Of a stretch of DNA of 6,029 nucleotides, positions 5,526 to 6,029 are shown piece by piece; position 1 is the first letter of the stretch, and each line of letters opens with the position of its first letter. This DNA comes from Chloroflexota bacterium (GTDB taxonomy: Bacteria; Chloroflexota; Anaerolineae; DTPP01). The position numbers and the translations under genes are program-made. Location: the NCBI GenBank assembly GCA_012514615.1, contig JAAYZY010000110.1:1-6029 (forward strand), read 5' to 3'. The notes beneath the pieces are model-generated. The model was not told the DNA's origin and did not search any database. It saw nothing but the letters and a program-made list of their open reading frames with translations.

Positions 5526-6029
5526 CTAGCTGGTGCCACGCAGCCGCGGGTCAAAGGCGTCCCGCAGGCCATCGCCCAAGAAGTTGAACGCCAGCACGGT
5601 CAACGTTAGGGCAATGCTAGGGGTGAACAGCAGGTGAGGGTAAGAACGCAGCCCCTTGTACCCTTCGGAGATCATGATACCCCAGCTCGGGGTGGGGGCG
5701 TTGACGCCCAACCCCAAGAAGCTGAGGAACGACTCGGTGAAGATGTAGTTCGGGATCGCCAGCGTCTCGGCCACGATGCAGGGGCCCAGAACGTTGGGCA
5801 GGATATGCTTGAAGATGATGCGCAGGTCGCTGGAGCCGATGGAGCGGGCAGCTTCGATGAACTCTTTCTGCTTGTACGAGAGCACCTGGCCGCGGGTGAT
5901 ACGGGCCATCCCCAGCCAGTTCAGCATGCCGATGGCGACGAAGATGAAGAACATCCCCCCCATGGCGTTGTCGATCTCCACCAGGGAGGCCATGAGCCCG
6001 GTAGCTCCTTCCCGCGACACCGCCTTGAA
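5526..6029 (-). CDS. ABC transporter permease, DppC/OppC type, C-terminal part (cut by the right window end)
   Basis: The frame is open to the window edge and the visible 167 residues are the C-terminal half of a binding-protein-dependent inner-membrane permease of the dipeptide/oligopeptide/nickel class. The diagnostic cytoplasmic EAA loop is RGQVLSYKQKEFIEAARSIG followed by SSDLRIIFKHILPN, which docks on the ATPase subunit. Next come a transmembrane stretch, the motif FLSFLGLGVNAPTPSWG, and the typical ending FNFLGDGLRDAFDPRLRG. The visible N-terminal part has hydrophobic helices (GGMFFIFVAIGMLNWLGMA). The N-terminal half lies outside the window. The gene precedes the substrate-binding lipoprotein in the same orientation, with about 80 bp between them, so they are likely cotranscribed. 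The partner permease and ATPases are presumably farther right. Confidence 0.95.
   Translation of the reverse strand, partial: FKAVSREGATGLMASLVEIDNAMGGMFFIFVAIGMLNWLGMARITRGQVLSYKQKEFIEAARSIGSSDLRIIFKHILPNVLGPCIVAETLAIPNYIFTESFLSFLGLGVNAPTPSWGIMISEGYKGLRSYPHLLFTPSIALTLTVLAFNFLGDGLRDAFDPRLRGTS

Noticed and set aside
4002..5587. Several open frames on both strands within the lipoprotein gene, some over 100 codons
   Set aside because: All overlap the SBP_bac_5 coding sequence, have low-complexity Gly/Arg/Pro/Ala products and no ribosome-binding sites.
1..6029. CRISPR array, insertion sequence, tRNA or attachment site
   Set aside because: No regularly spaced direct repeats, transposase-like product, tRNA cloverleaf or terminal repeats with target duplication were seen in the window.

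Overview
This is a GC-rich window with two outer genes cut by the window ends and three complete genes between them. The gene families, the Pro/Thr-rich linker behind a lipobox and the arginine-tipped EF-P suggest a member of the Chloroflexota, perhaps Anaerolineae or Caldilineae. That placement is inference from protein style and base composition; no rRNA or other decisive marker is present.

Layout from left to right. At 1-195 (minus) is the N-terminal third of translation elongation factor P. At 196-478 is a divergent intergenic region with a perfect consensus sigma70-type promoter for efp and a good extended -10 promoter for the rightward gene. At 479-2896 (plus) is a full-length ComEC/Rec2 DNA-uptake channel with its C-terminal metallo-beta-lactamase-like domain. 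The comEC stop codon lies in the loop of a 16-bp perfect inverted repeat (2868-2919). Three bases later begins a second perfect consensus promoter (2922-2950). It drives a roughly 250-nt leader, rich in potential RNA structure, ahead of a small DUF486/DMT-like membrane protein gene (3206-3532, plus). A terminator-like hairpin (3566-3602) separates this gene from a convergent minus-strand operon: an oligopeptide/dipeptide-type ABC permease (5526 to beyond 6029) followed by a family 5 substrate-binding lipoprotein (about 3686-5443).

The genes fall into independent units: translation (EF-P), DNA uptake (ComEC), a small membrane protein of unknown substrate, and a peptide/nickel-class ABC importer whose other subunits probably lie right of the window. 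The proteins are all recognisable families. The least explained part is 2868-3205, where two long perfect inverted repeats bracket a consensus promoter and a long leader can fold in mutually exclusive ways just before a small membrane-protein gene. This could be a cis-regulatory RNA or attenuator. I do not recognise it as any known riboswitch class, and the case rests on base-pairing read by eye in GC-rich DNA.
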